Of a stretch of 64,000 nt of DNA, positions 21,178 through 30,355 are shown in pieces (position 1 is the first letter of the stretch; each line of letters opens with the position of its first letter). The DNA lies in NCBI RefSeq assembly GCF_028283785.1, contig NZ_JAPWKB010000019.1, positions 20,001 through 84,000 on the forward strand, in the 5' to 3' direction. The notes below the pieces were generated by a model, which had not been told where the DNA came from, searched no databases, and saw only the letters and a program-made list of their open reading frames with translations. Origin of the DNA: Paraburkholderia sp. (lineage in GTDB: Bacteria > Pseudomonadota > Gammaproteobacteria > Burkholderiales > Burkholderiaceae). The translations under genes were made by a program, and so were the position numbers.

Positions 21178-22472
21178 GCTGGTCGGAACGGTTCGGTTCG
21201 CGGCTGACGGGCGCAGGCGGCTCGGCATCGGAAACGGGGACGCGCGGCGCCGCGGCGGGCATGGCGCGCTCGGCAGCGCGCAGCACGGCGAGCGGCCTCG
21301 CCAGCGCGGTCAACGGCGTGCGTCCGTTGCGCTCGCGCATGCTCGACTACGATCACTCGCTGCTGTGGGTGGTGGTCGCGTTGCTCGGACTCGGCATCGT
21401 GATGGTGTATTCGGCTTCCATCGCCATGCCGGACTCGCCGAAGTACGCGTCGTATCGCGATTACGCGTTCCTCGTGCGCCAGAGCATTTTCGTCGTGATG
21501 GGCACGGTGGTCGGCGCGGTCGCGTTCCGCATCCCTATTTCGACGTGGGACAAATATGCGCCGAAGCTGTTTCTGCTCGCGCTGCTGAGTCTCGTGGTCG
21601 TGCTGATTCCGCACATCGGCAAAGGCGTGAACGGCGCGCGTCGCTGGATTCCGCTCGGCATCACGAACATGCAGCCGTCGGAAATCATGAAGCTCGCGGT
21701 GACGATCTACGCGGCGAACTACACGGTGCGCAAGCAGGAATACATGCACAGCTTCGCGAAAGGCTTCCTGCCGATGGCCTTCGCCGTCGGCGTGGTGGGC
21801 GCGTTGCTGCTGCTCGAACCGGACATGGGCGCGTTCATGGTGATCGCGGCGATCGCGATGGGCGTGCTGTTTCTCGGCGGCGTGAACGGCAAGCTGTTCG
21901 GCGGTCTCGTCGCCACGGCGGTCGGCACGTTCAGCTTGCTGGTGTGGGCGTCGCCGTGGCGTCGTGAGCGGATCTTCGCCTACCTCGATCCGTGGGACGA
22001 CCGTTACGCGCAAGGCAAGGCGTATCAGTTGACGCACTCGCTGATCGCTTTCGGTCGCGGCGAATGGTTCGGCGTGGGTCTCGGCGGCAGCGTCGAAAAG
22101 CTCAACTACCTGCCCGAAGCGCATACCGACTTCATCCTCGCGGTGATCGGCGAAGAACTCGGTTTTGTCGGCGTGATGGTGGTGATCCTGATGTTCTACT
22201 GGATCGTGCGTCGCTCGTTCGAGATCGGCCGTCAGGCGCTCGCGCTCGATCGTACGTTCGCCGGGCTGGTCGCGAAGGGTCTCGGCATCTGGTTCGGTGC
22301 ACAGACCTTTATCAATATGGGCGTGAACCTCGGCCTGTTGCCGACCAAAGGGCTCACGTTGCCGCTCGTCAGTTACGGCGGCTCGGGCATTTTGCTGAAC
22401 TGCGTCGCGGTTGCGGTGCTGATGCGCGTCGATTACGAAAACCGTGTGCTGATGCGCGGGGGCAAGGTATGA
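21174..22472 (+). CDS. ftsW: SEDS-family peptidoglycan glycosyltransferase FtsW
   Basis: 432 residues. A roughly 55-residue Ser/Gly/Ala-rich cytoplasmic N-terminus precedes about ten membrane segments. SEDS landmarks: GINGARRW-type (GVNGARRWI), the LLEPDMGAFMV block, PEAHTDFILAVIGEELG and the C-terminal LPLVSYGGSG. It polymerises septal glycan strands together with FtsI. Four-base overlaps with murD and murG. Confidence 0.96.
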   Translation: MSWSERFGSRLTGAGGSASETGTRGAAAGMARSAARSTASGLASAVNGVRPLRSRMLDYDHSLLWVVVALLGLGIVMVYSASIAMPDSPKYASYRDYAFLVRQSIFVVMGTVVGAVAFRIPISTWDKYAPKLFLLALLSLVVVLIPHIGKGVNGARRWIPLGITNMQPSEIMKLAVTIYAANYTVRKQEYMHSFAKGFLPMAFAVGVVGALLLLEPDMGAFMVIAAIAMGVLFLGGVNGKLFGGLVATAVGTFSLLVWASPWRRERIFAYLDPWDDRYAQGKAYQLTHSLIAFGRGEWFGVGLGGSVEKLNYLPEAHTDFILAVIGEELGFVGVMVVILMFYWIVRRSFEIGRQALALDRTFAGLVAKGLGIWFGAQTFINMGVNLGLLPTKGLTLPLVSYGGSGILLNCVAVAVLMRVDYENRVLMRGGKV

Positions 22473-23581
22473 CCGCACTCGCGCAACGCACGCTGATGGT
22501 GATGGCCGGCGGCACCGGGGGACACGTGTTCCCGGGCCTCGCGGTCGCGCACCTGATGCAGGCGCGCGGCTGGAAGGTCGTATGGCTCGGCAATCCGTCG
22601 GGCATGGAAGCGACGCTGGTGCCGAAGCACGGCATTGCGATGGAATACGTGCGCTTCGGCGGTTTGCGCGGCAAGGGCATGAAAACCAAGCTGATGCTGC
22701 CGGTCGCGCTGCTGCGCGCGTGCGCGCAAAGCCTCGGCGTGCTGCGTCGCGTGAAGCCGGACGTGGTGCTGGGAATGGGCGGTTACATCACGTTCCCCGC
22801 GGGTCTGATGACCGCATTCAGCGGTCGTCCGCTGGTGTTGCACGAACAGAATTCGATTGCCGGGCTCGCGAATCGCGTGCTCGCGAAAGTGGCGAAACGG
22901 GTGCTCGTCGCGTTTCCGGGCGCGCTGCCGCACGGCGAATGGACGGGTAATCCGATTCGTGAGGAACTTGCGCGCACATTGCCACCCAAAGCACGCTACG
23001 CGCAACGCAGCGGTCGGCTGAACGTGCTGGTGGTGGGCGGCAGTCTGGGCGCAGCGGCATTGAACGAAGTCGTGCCGCGCGCGCTGGCCTTGCTCGCGCC
23101 GCAAGAGCGTCCGCGCGTCGTACATCAGGCGGGCGCGAAGCATATCGACGCATTGAAGCAAAACTACGCAGCGGCCGGTTTTCAGCCGGGCGACGACGTG
23201 CAACTCGTGCCGTTCATCGACGACATGACGAGCGCGTACGCGAACGCGGATCTGGTGATCTGCCGCTCGGGCGCCATGACGGTCGCGGAAATCGCGGCGG
23301 TCGGCGTGGCGGCTTTCTTCGTGCCGTTTCCGTATGCAGTAGACGATCACCAGACAACCAACGCAGCGTTTCTCGCCGACAACGGCGCGGCGCTGCTCGT
23401 GCAGCAACGCGATCTGTCGGCGGAAAAACTCGCCGACTGGTTGCACAGCCAGACGCGAGAAACCCTCGCGGAGATGGCGGAGCGTTCGCGCTCGCTCGCG
23501 AAACCCGATGCCACCGAACAGGTCGCGCAGATTTGCGCGGCCGTGGCTGGTGTGGTCCCGAGCCAGGAAGGAAAGCAATAA
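22469..23581 (+). CDS. murG: undecaprenyldiphospho-muramoylpentapeptide beta-N-acetylglucosaminyltransferase
   Basis: 370 residues from the ATG at 22469, which overlaps the ftsW stop (ATGA); the frame is open far upstream inside ftsW but that part is not murG. The N-terminal glycine-rich loop GGTGGHVFPGLA and the GGSLGAAALNE and RSGAMTVAE blocks are typical GT28 features. It converts lipid I to lipid II at the cytoplasmic face of the membrane. The stop shares one base with the murC start (TAATG). Confidence 0.97.
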   Translation: MTALAQRTLMVMAGGTGGHVFPGLAVAHLMQARGWKVVWLGNPSGMEATLVPKHGIAMEYVRFGGLRGKGMKTKLMLPVALLRACAQSLGVLRRVKPDVVLGMGGYITFPAGLMTAFSGRPLVLHEQNSIAGLANRVLAKVAKRVLVAFPGALPHGEWTGNPIREELARTLPPKARYAQRSGRLNVLVVGGSLGAAALNEVVPRALALLAPQERPRVVHQAGAKHIDALKQNYAAAGFQPGDDVQLVPFIDDMTSAYANADLVICRSGAMTVAEIAAVGVAAFFVPFPYAVDDHQTTNAAFLADNGAALLVQQRDLSAEKLADWLHSQTRETLAEMAERSRSLAKPDATEQVAQICAAVAGVVPSQEGKQ

Positions 23582-24972
23582 TGAAACACATCGTCAAACA
23601 CATTCATTTCGTCGGGATCGGCGGCGCAGGCATGAGCGGCATCGCCGAAGTGCTCGTCAATCTCGGCTATCACGTCAGCGGTTCGGATCTGTCGAAGAAC
23701 GCGGTGACGGATCGTCTCGCGGCGCTCGGCGCACGGATCGCGATCGGTCACGACGCGCAGAACATCGAAGGCGCGAACGCGGTGGTCGTGTCGACAGCCG
23801 TGCGCAGCGACAACCCCGAGGTGCTCGCGGCGCGTCATCGACGCATCCCGATCGTGCCGCGCGCGGCGATGCTCGCGGAACTGATGCGCCTGAAGCAGGG
23901 CATCGCGATTGCGGGCACGCACGGCAAGACCACGACCACGTCGCTGGTGGCGAGCGTGCTGGCGGCGGGCGGGCTCGATCCAACCTTCGTGATCGGCGGC
24001 CGCCTGATCAGCGCGGGTGCGAACGCGCGTCTGGGCACGGGTGACTTCATCGTCGCCGAAGCGGACGAATCGGACGCGTCGTTCCTGAACCTGTTCCCGG
24101 TGATCGAAGTCATCACGAATATCGACGCCGATCACATGGACACCTACGGCCACGACTTCGCGCGGCTCAAGCAGGCGTTTATCGAATTTACGCATCGTCT
24201 GCCGTTCTACGGTATCGCGGTGTTGTGCGTCGACGATCCGAACGTGAGGGAAATCCTGCCGTTCGTCTCGAAGCCGATCATCCGTTACGGTCTCGGCGCC
24301 GATGCGCAGGTGCGCGCGGTCAACGTGGTCGCGAAGAACGGCAAGATGCACTTCACGACGATGCGCGAAGATGCGCCGCCGCTCGATATCGAACTGAATC
24401 TGCCGGGTACGCACAACGTGCAGAACGCACTGGCAGCGATTGCCATTGCGACCGAGCTGGAAGTCAAAGATGCCGATATCCAGCGTGCGCTCGCCGATTT
24501 CAACGGTGTCGGACGTCGTTTTCAACGTTATGGCGAAGTGCCGGTCAACGCGGGCGGCGCTTATACGTTGGTGGATGACTACGGTCATCACCCGGTCGAA
24601 ATGGCCGCGACGGTCGCGGCTGCGCGCGGCGCGTTTCCGGACAAGCGTCTGGTGCTCGCATTCCAGCCGCACCGCTATACACGCACCCGCGATTGCTTCG
24701 AGGATTTCGTTCGCGTGCTGTCCACGGTCGATGCGCTGGTGCTGACCGAGGTGTACTCGGCCGGTGAAGCGCCGATCGTCGCCGCCGACGGCCGCGCGTT
24801 GGCGCGCGCGATTCGCGTCGCGGGCAAGGTCGAGCCGGTGTTCGTCGAAACGGTGGATGAAGTTGCGGATGCGCTGGGCGCGGTTGTGCGCGACGGCGAT
24901 GTGGTGATCACGATGGGCGCGGGTTCGATCGGCGGTGTGCCGGGTCGCCTCGCGCAGGAAACGAAGGTGTGA
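23581..24972 (+). CDS. murC: UDP-N-acetylmuramate-L-alanine ligase
   Basis: 463 residues starting at ATG 23581, with AGGAAGGA just upstream. N-terminal dinucleotide-like loop FVGIGGAGMSGIAE, ATP loop IAGTHGKTTTTS, TNIDADHMDTYG and the C-terminal DDYGHHPVE and QPHRYTRT motifs identify MurC. It adds L-Ala to UDP-MurNAc. Confidence 0.97.
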   Translation: MKHIVKHIHFVGIGGAGMSGIAEVLVNLGYHVSGSDLSKNAVTDRLAALGARIAIGHDAQNIEGANAVVVSTAVRSDNPEVLAARHRRIPIVPRAAMLAELMRLKQGIAIAGTHGKTTTTSLVASVLAAGGLDPTFVIGGRLISAGANARLGTGDFIVAEADESDASFLNLFPVIEVITNIDADHMDTYGHDFARLKQAFIEFTHRLPFYGIAVLCVDDPNVREILPFVSKPIIRYGLGADAQVRAVNVVAKNGKMHFTTMREDAPPLDIELNLPGTHNVQNALAAIAIATELEVKDADIQRALADFNGVGRRFQRYGEVPVNAGGAYTLVDDYGHHPVEMAATVAAARGAFPDKRLVLAFQPHRYTRTRDCFEDFVRVLSTVDALVLTEVYSAGEAPIVAADGRALARAIRVAGKVEPVFVETVDEVADALGAVVRDGDVVITMGAGSIGGVPGRLAQETKV

Positions 24973-24977
24973 CTGAG

Positions 24978-25919
24978 ATGAGCAGTATCGATCCGAAACA
25001 GTTCGGCAAGGTGGCAGTGCTACTCGGCGGCGTCAGCGCCGAGCGCGAGGTGTCGCTCAATTCCGGCCGTCTGGTGCTGCAAGGGCTGCGCGACGCGGGT
25101 ATCGACGCGCATCCGTTCGATCCGTCCGAGCGTCCGCTCGGCGCGTTGAAAGAAGAAGGTTTCGACCGCGCGTTCATCGCGCTGCACGGCGGCTACGGCG
25201 AAAACGGCCAGATTCAGGGCGCGCTGGATTTTTACGGCATCAAGTACAACGGCAGCGGCGTGCTCGGCTCGGCGCTCGGGCTCGACAAATTCCGCACGAA
25301 ACTCGTGTGGCAGCAACTCGGCATTCCGACGCCGCCGTTCGACACAGTGATGCGGGGCGACGACTACGCCGCGCGCGCTGTCGAGATCGTTGCGAAGCTC
25401 GGCTTGCCGTTGTTCGTGAAGCCCGCGAGCGAAGGATCGAGCGTCGCGGTCATCAAGGTGAAAACCGGTGACACGCTCGCGGCCGCGCTCGAAGAAGCGG
25501 CGAAGTTCGACACGATCGTGCTGGCGGAAAAGAGTATCGAAGGCGGCGGCGAATTTACCGCGTGCATCGCCGGCGACATGGATCTGCCGGTGATCCGCAT
25601 CGTGCCGGCCGGCGAGTTTTACGACTATCACGCGAAGTACATCGCAGACGACACGCAGTACCTGATTCCGTGCGGTCTGACGCCGGACGAAGAAACGCGG
25701 CTGAAGAAGCTCGCGCGTCGTGCGTTCGACGTGCTCGGCTGCACCGATTGGGGCCGCGCGGATTTCATGCTCGACGCCGACGGCAACCCGTATTTCCTCG
25801 AAGTGAATACGGCGCCCGGCATGACCGATCATTCGTTGCCGCCGAAAGCGGCGCGCGCGGTCGGCATCAGTTATAGCGATCTGGTGGTCGGCGTGCTTGC
25901 GCTGACCTTGAAAGACTAA
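24978..25919 (+). CDS. ddlB: D-alanine-D-alanine ligase
   Basis: 313 residues from ATG 24978 (MSSIDPKQFGKVAVLLGG). A GTG at 24969 overlapping the murC stop is an alternative start adding three codons; the ATG is preferred because AAGGTG sits well spaced before it. ATP-grasp enzyme: LHGGYGENGQIQG, KPASEGSSVAV, and the metal site FLEVNTAPGMTDHSL. It makes the D-Ala-D-Ala used by MurF. Confidence 0.96.
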   Translation: MSSIDPKQFGKVAVLLGGVSAEREVSLNSGRLVLQGLRDAGIDAHPFDPSERPLGALKEEGFDRAFIALHGGYGENGQIQGALDFYGIKYNGSGVLGSALGLDKFRTKLVWQQLGIPTPPFDTVMRGDDYAARAVEIVAKLGLPLFVKPASEGSSVAVIKVKTGDTLAAALEEAAKFDTIVLAEKSIEGGGEFTACIAGDMDLPVIRIVPAGEFYDYHAKYIADDTQYLIPCGLTPDEETRLKKLARRAFDVLGCTDWGRADFMLDADGNPYFLEVNTAPGMTDHSLPPKAARAVGISYSDLVVGVLALTLKD

Positions 25920-25940
25920 CGGCAACCTCGAAGCTCCGTC

Positions 25941-26693
25941 ATGTGGAACAACGTTCGCCAGCTCAATCTCGCCACCAACGCGTTGCACGCGTTGCTGGTG
26001 CTCGTGCTGGTGGCGGCGGGCGGTTACTGGCTGATCCAGCGGCCGAATTTCGCGTTGCGCGAAATCCGGATCGACGGCGACACGGATCACATCAACACGC
26101 CGACCGTGCGTGCGGGCGTGGTCGGACGGCTGAAGGGCAACTTCTTCACCGTCGATCTCGATGTCGCGCGTCAGGCGTTCGAGCAGATGCCGTGGGTGCG
26201 TCACGCCAGCGTGCGTCGCGTGTGGCCCAACGCGCTGGTTGTCACGCTCGACGAGTACAAACCGTTGGGAACGTGGGGCAGCAATCAGCTGGTGAGCGTG
26301 GACGGCGAACTGTTCACCGCGAATCAGGGCGAGCTCGACGACGATCTGCCGGCGTTCGACGGTCCCGACGGCACGGCGAAAGAAGTGGTCGCGCGGTATC
26401 GCGATTTCAGGAAGTGGTTCGCTCCGATCGGCGCGACACCGGACGAGGTGACGTTGTCGCCGCGTTATGCGTGGACGGTGAAGCTGTCGAACGGAATGCA
26501 GGTGGAGCTTGGGCGGGAACGCAATCAGGACACATTGATGGACCGTAGCCGCCGTTTGACGGCGGCGTGGTCGGCGGTGACGCAACGTTGGGGGAACGAC
26601 ATCGAGTATGCGGACTTGCGCTATCCGAACGGGTTTGCGATTCGCGCGGCAAACATGCGCTTCATCGCCGAACCCGACAAGGGCAAGAAGTAA
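25941..26693 (+). CDS. ftsQ: cell division protein FtsQ
   Basis: 250 residues. Short cytoplasmic N-terminus, one membrane segment near 13-33 (ALHALLVLVLVAAGGYWLI), a POTRA domain (FALREIRIDGD ... VRHASVRRVWPNALVVTLDEYKP) and the FtsQ beta domain ending in LRYPNGFAIR. It bridges FtsK to FtsBL in the divisome. Placed normally between ddlB and ftsA. Confidence 0.95.
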   Translation: MWNNVRQLNLATNALHALLVLVLVAAGGYWLIQRPNFALREIRIDGDTDHINTPTVRAGVVGRLKGNFFTVDLDVARQAFEQMPWVRHASVRRVWPNALVVTLDEYKPLGTWGSNQLVSVDGELFTANQGELDDDLPAFDGPDGTAKEVVARYRDFRKWFAPIGATPDEVTLSPRYAWTVKLSNGMQVELGRERNQDTLMDRSRRLTAAWSAVTQRWGNDIEYADLRYPNGFAIRAANMRFIAEPDKGKK

Positions 26694-26720
26694 TGGGACA
26701 TCACACGCAATGAGCACGCT

Positions 26721-27953
26721 ATGAGTAAAGACTATAAAGATCTGCTGGTCGCTCTCGACATTGGGACGTCGAAGGTGGTGGCCATCGTCGCCGAACTGAA
26801 GGGCGAAGGTCACTACGAAGTGATCGGCCTCGGCCAGAGCGAATCGAAGGGGCTCAAAAAAGGCGTGGTGGTGAACATCGAGGCCACCGTGCAGTCTATT
26901 CAGCGCGCGCTCGAAGAAGCGGAACTGATGGCCGATTGCAAGATCACTAACGTATTCACCGGTATCGCCGGTAGCCATATCCGCAGCTTCAATTCGAGCG
27001 GGATGGTGGCGATCAAGGAAAAGGAAGTCACGCAGGCCGATGTGGCGCGTGTGATCGAGACGGCGAAGGCGATCAACATCCCGACCGATCAGCAGGTGCT
27101 GCACATCCTGACCCAGGAATTCATCATCGACGGGCAGGAAGACGTGCGCGAGCCGATCGGCATGAGCGGCATCCGTCTCGAAGTGAAGGTGCATATCGTG
27201 ACGGGCGCGGTCAGCGCGGCGCAGAACATCGTCAAGTGCGTGCGCCGGTGCGGCCTCGAGGTGAACGACCTGATCCTGCAACCGCTGGCGTCGTCGCTGG
27301 CGGTGCTGACGGAAGACGAAAAAGAACTCGGCGTAGTGCTGGTGGATATCGGCGGCGGCACGACGGACATCGCGATTTTCAGCGAAGGCGCGATCCGTCA
27401 TACGGCGGTGATTCCGATCGCCGGCGACCAGATCACCAGCGACATCGCGATGGCGCTGCGCACGCCGACGCCGGACGCGGAAGACATCAAGGTGGATTAC
27501 GGCATCGCCAAACAGGCACTGGCCGATCCGGACGAAATGATCGAAGTACCGGGTCTCGGCGAGCGCGGTCCGCGCACGCTGTCGCGCCAGGCGCTGGCGG
27601 CGGTGGTCGAACCGCGCGTCGAAGAACTGTTCTCGCTGGTGCAGCAGGTGGTGCGCGAGTCGGGTTACGAAGAATTGCTCAGCTCCGGCGTCGTGCTGAC
27701 CGGCGGCGCGTCGATGATGCTCGGCATGGTCGAACTCGGCGAAGACATTTTCCTGAAGCCGGTGCGAATCGGCGTGCCGGAATATGCGGGCGGTCTGGCC
27801 GATGTGGTGCGCAACCCGCGCTACTCGACTGCGATGGGCCTGCTGGTTGAAGGACGCTCGCAGCGCATGCGCGGGCGCAAGGTTGCCGTGCAGTCCGGGT
27901 CGATGGGGCAGGTTCTGACCCGGATGAAAGACTGGTTCCTCGGCAATTTCTGA
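26721..27953 (+). CDS. ftsA: cell division protein FtsA
   Basis: 410 residues. Actin/Hsp70-like fold: phosphate-1 motif LVALDIGTSKVVAIV at the N-terminus, phosphate-2 VVLVDIGGGTTDIAIF in the middle, adenosine motif VVLTGGASMM, and a C-terminal amphipathic tail (TRMKDWFLGNF) that anchors FtsA and the Z ring to the membrane. Confidence 0.97.
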   Translation: MSKDYKDLLVALDIGTSKVVAIVAELKGEGHYEVIGLGQSESKGLKKGVVVNIEATVQSIQRALEEAELMADCKITNVFTGIAGSHIRSFNSSGMVAIKEKEVTQADVARVIETAKAINIPTDQQVLHILTQEFIIDGQEDVREPIGMSGIRLEVKVHIVTGAVSAAQNIVKCVRRCGLEVNDLILQPLASSLAVLTEDEKELGVVLVDIGGGTTDIAIFSEGAIRHTAVIPIAGDQITSDIAMALRTPTPDAEDIKVDYGIAKQALADPDEMIEVPGLGERGPRTLSRQALAAVVEPRVEELFSLVQQVVRESGYEELLSSGVVLTGGASMMLGMVELGEDIFLKPVRIGVPEYAGGLADVVRNPRYSTAMGLLVEGRSQRMRGRKVAVQSGSMGQVLTRMKDWFLGNF

Positions 27954-28006
27954 GTTCCAGCTTTTGAGTTTGCGTCTGATGTTGTTCGAGTTTGTGTTTG
28001 AACGGT

Positions 28007-28012
28007 TATAAA
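28007..28012 (+). promoter_or_regulatory. possible ftsZ-proximal promoter -10
   Basis: The 160-base ftsA-ftsZ gap is AT-rich and contains TATAAA (28007-28012) with TTGTTC 19 bases upstream (27982-27987). An extra promoter for ftsZ here is plausible, but the spacer is longer than ideal. Confidence 0.3.
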
Positions 28013-28113
28013 AATTCGCGTCGGTGCCGGCGGCTGGCGCGCGACAGGAGGTTGCCCGATCTCCTGCCGAATAACGGCCGCGTGCACTACTTTTTTTCTT
28101 GACGGAGGCAACA

Positions 28114-29313
28114 ATGGAATTCCAGATGCTGGAAACCGAAACCAACGGCACCATCATCAAGGTGGTTGGCGTCGGCGGCGCTGGCGGCAATGCTGTGCAG
28201 CACATGATCAACCGCGGCGTGCAAGGCGTCGACTTCATCGTAATGAACACGGATGCGCAGGCGCTGTCGCGCTCGCGCGCAACCGCTGTGATCCAGCTCG
28301 GCAATACCGGTCTCGGCGCGGGCGCCAAGCCGGAGATGGGCCAGGCGGCAGCGGAAGAAGCCCGTGAACGCATCGCGGACGCACTGCGCGGCGCACACAT
28401 GGTGTTCATCACCGCAGGTATGGGCGGCGGCACCGGCACGGGCGCAGCCCCGGTCGTGGCGAAGATCGCCAAGGAAATGGGAATTCTGACCGTCGGTGTG
28501 GTCAGCAAGCCGTTCGAGTTCGAAGGCGGCAAGCGCATGCGCGTCGCTGAAGCCGGTTCGCAGCAACTGGAGGATCACGTCGACTCGCTGATCGTCGTTC
28601 TGAACGACAAGCTGTTCGAGGTGATGGGCGATGACGCCGAGATGGACAAATGCTTCCAGTGCGCCGATGACGTTCTGAACAACGCAGTCGCAGGCATCGC
28701 TGAAATCATCAACGTCGACGGTCTGGTCAACGTCGACTTCGAAGACGTCAAGACGGTGATGGGCGAGCAGGGCAAGGCGATGATGGGCACGGCGACGGTT
28801 GCCGGCGTCGATCGCGCGCGTCTGGCCGCCGAGCAGGCTGTCGCCAGCCCGCTGCTGGAAGGTGTGGATCTGTCGGGCGCACGTGGCGTGCTGGTCAACA
28901 TCACGTCGAGCCGTTCGCTGCGTCTGTCGGAAACGCGTGAAGTCATGAACACCATCAAGAGCTACGCCGCGGAAGACGCGACGGTGATCTTCGGTGCCGT
29001 GTACGACGACGCGATGGGCGATGCACTACGCGTGACCGTCGTGGCGACGGGTCTCGGCCGTGCGGCGAAGAAGCAGCAAGCCGCGCCGATGACGCTGCTG
29101 CGCACCGGTACGGACAACCAGCCGGTCGGCACGATGCAGCACGCGTACGCGCCGCAGCAACACCACGCAAGCGCGGCGGATTACGGCGCGCTGGATACGC
29201 CGGCAGTGTGGCGCACGTCGCGCGACACGGCGGCTTCGCATGTGCAGGCGCTGCAGGAAAAGGGCGTCGACACGTACGATATTCCGGCGTTCCTGCGCAA
29301 GCAGGCCGACTGA
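28114..29313 (+). CDS. ftsZ: cell division protein FtsZ
   Basis: 399 residues from ATG 28114, with GGAGG (28104-28108) upstream; a TTG 15 bases earlier is in frame but lies on the Shine-Dalgarno side and is rejected. Tubulin-like GTPase: GVGGAGGNAV near 19, the signature GGGTGTG at 104-110, and the T7-loop region FEDVKTVM. A disordered Gln/His-rich linker leads to the conserved C-terminal peptide DTYDIPAFLRKQ that binds FtsA and ZipA-type anchors. ZapD, encoded at 38177-38932, is a known partner of FtsZ. Confidence 0.98.
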   Translation: MEFQMLETETNGTIIKVVGVGGAGGNAVQHMINRGVQGVDFIVMNTDAQALSRSRATAVIQLGNTGLGAGAKPEMGQAAAEEARERIADALRGAHMVFITAGMGGGTGTGAAPVVAKIAKEMGILTVGVVSKPFEFEGGKRMRVAEAGSQQLEDHVDSLIVVLNDKLFEVMGDDAEMDKCFQCADDVLNNAVAGIAEIINVDGLVNVDFEDVKTVMGEQGKAMMGTATVAGVDRARLAAEQAVASPLLEGVDLSGARGVLVNITSSRSLRLSETREVMNTIKSYAAEDATVIFGAVYDDAMGDALRVTVVATGLGRAAKKQQAAPMTLLRTGTDNQPVGTMQHAYAPQQHHASAADYGALDTPAVWRTSRDTAASHVQALQEKGVDTYDIPAFLRKQAD

Positions 29314-29567
29314 CACGCAGGCGGACTTGCGCTGCGGCACGCGATTTGCGCGCCGGCAGCGAAGCGCACGAGCGTGGCGGATCGAACCGAAGCGCTGCGT
29401 TTCGCGAGAAACGCGGCAAGGACAGCTGCCCTCTTCGTATTCGCGAAGCGGATCGGGCGACTGTTGCCGAAAATCGGGCCGTATGGCGCGATCCTGGCGG
29501 ATAGCGACGGTTTTCTCTGCGCACGACGGCGTGCGGAAACGAACTGCATCGATGCAAAGGATCGAGC

Positions 29568-30071
29568 ATGATTCAGGTGGGTGACACGCTGCCCGACGCG
29601 ACGCTCTTCGAGTTCGTCGACGAGCAGCGCGCGGGTTGCACGATCGGGCCTAACAGCTTCGACGTGCGCGAGCAGACGGCGGGTAAGCGCGTGGTGATCT
29701 TCGGATTGCCCGGCGCCTTCACGCCGACCTGCTCAGCCAGACACGTTCCGGGTTATGTCGAAGCCGCCGACGCGTTGCACGCGGCCGGTATCGACGAAAT
29801 CTGGTGCGTATCCGTCAACGACGCGTTCGTAATGGGCGCGTGGGGACGCGATCAGCACGCCTCGGGCAAGGTGCGCATGATGGCGGACGGCAGCGCAGCG
29901 TTCACCCGGGCACTCGGTCTCGAGCAGGATTTGTCCGCGCGCGGCATGGGAATCCGTTCCCAGCGGTACGCGATGGTGATCGACGACGGCGTGGTCAAGA
30001 CGCTGCACATCGAGGCGCCAGGCAAATTCGAAGTGAGCGATGCTGCAAGTATCCTCGCGACGTTGAGCTAG
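29568..30071 (+). CDS. Prx5-type peroxiredoxin
   Basis: 167 residues. The active-site segment GLPGAFTPTCS, with peroxidatic Cys55, is diagnostic of the peroxiredoxin-5 subfamily. VNDAFVMGAWG and the late RSQRYAMVIDDGVV are also family-like. It reduces H2O2 and organic peroxides in the cytoplasm, using glutathione or thioredoxin-type reductants. No second resolving Cys in the usual 2-Cys position is evident. It sits between ftsZ and lpxC, after a 254-base gap in which only a weak 65-codon frame is seen. Confidence 0.93.
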   Translation: MIQVGDTLPDATLFEFVDEQRAGCTIGPNSFDVREQTAGKRVVIFGLPGAFTPTCSARHVPGYVEAADALHAAGIDEIWCVSVNDAFVMGAWGRDQHASGKVRMMADGSAAFTRALGLEQDLSARGMGIRSQRYAMVIDDGVVKTLHIEAPGKFEVSDAASILATLS

Positions 30072-30167
30072 TTTCGACCGCGGGCTCAGGCCGTCGGTGA
30101 CTGTTTTGTTGCGCTGCAGCGACAGTCTCCACCGGGCTGAAAACGCCAACCTGACTGGCCCTTACGC

Positions 30168-30226
30168 GGGCCGATGACCGGAAACGCCTCCATTCCGGCC
30201 GTCGGCCCGTCACGCCTTGCGTTTTT
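30168..30226 (+). terminator. possible terminator after the peroxiredoxin gene
   Basis: GGGCCGA and CCGGAA (30168-30182) pair with TTCCGG and TCGGCCC (30193-30208), separated by a three-base internal loop. A T6 run follows only after a 12-base spacer. Hairpin clear, terminator function uncertain. Confidence 0.4.
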
Positions 30227-30271
30227 TCACAGAAGCGTAATGCAGCGAAACAGATTGATACGTTCCGCGCC

Positions 30272-30300
30272 ACGACGCGTTTGTGCGGATGGAGTATAAT
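30272..30300 (+). promoter_or_regulatory. lpxC promoter
   Basis: A perfect -10 hexamer TATAAT lies at 30295-30300, 55 bases before the lpxC ATG. The -35 position is weak in this reading (ACGACG, 17 bases upstream). lpxC therefore probably has its own promoter, separate from the dcw transcript. Confidence 0.55.
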
Positions 30301-30355
30301 TCGCGCTATGGAATAAAAAATCCCAATAGGGATTTTCAATCGAAAGAAGACCACC

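Noticed and set aside
25020..28538. 1172-codon open frame on the minus strand
   Set aside because: It is exactly antisense to ddlB, ftsQ, ftsA and part of ftsZ, all clear genes. Long antisense frames are expected in DNA with strong G/C third-position bias; the translation is His/Arg-rich without domains.
29374..29571. 65-codon frame with GTG start ending in an ATGA overlap with the peroxiredoxin gene
   Set aside because: The overlap is suggestive, but third-position G/C is clearly lower than in neighbours, there is no good Shine-Dalgarno and no recognisable domain. It would need conservation in relatives to be called.
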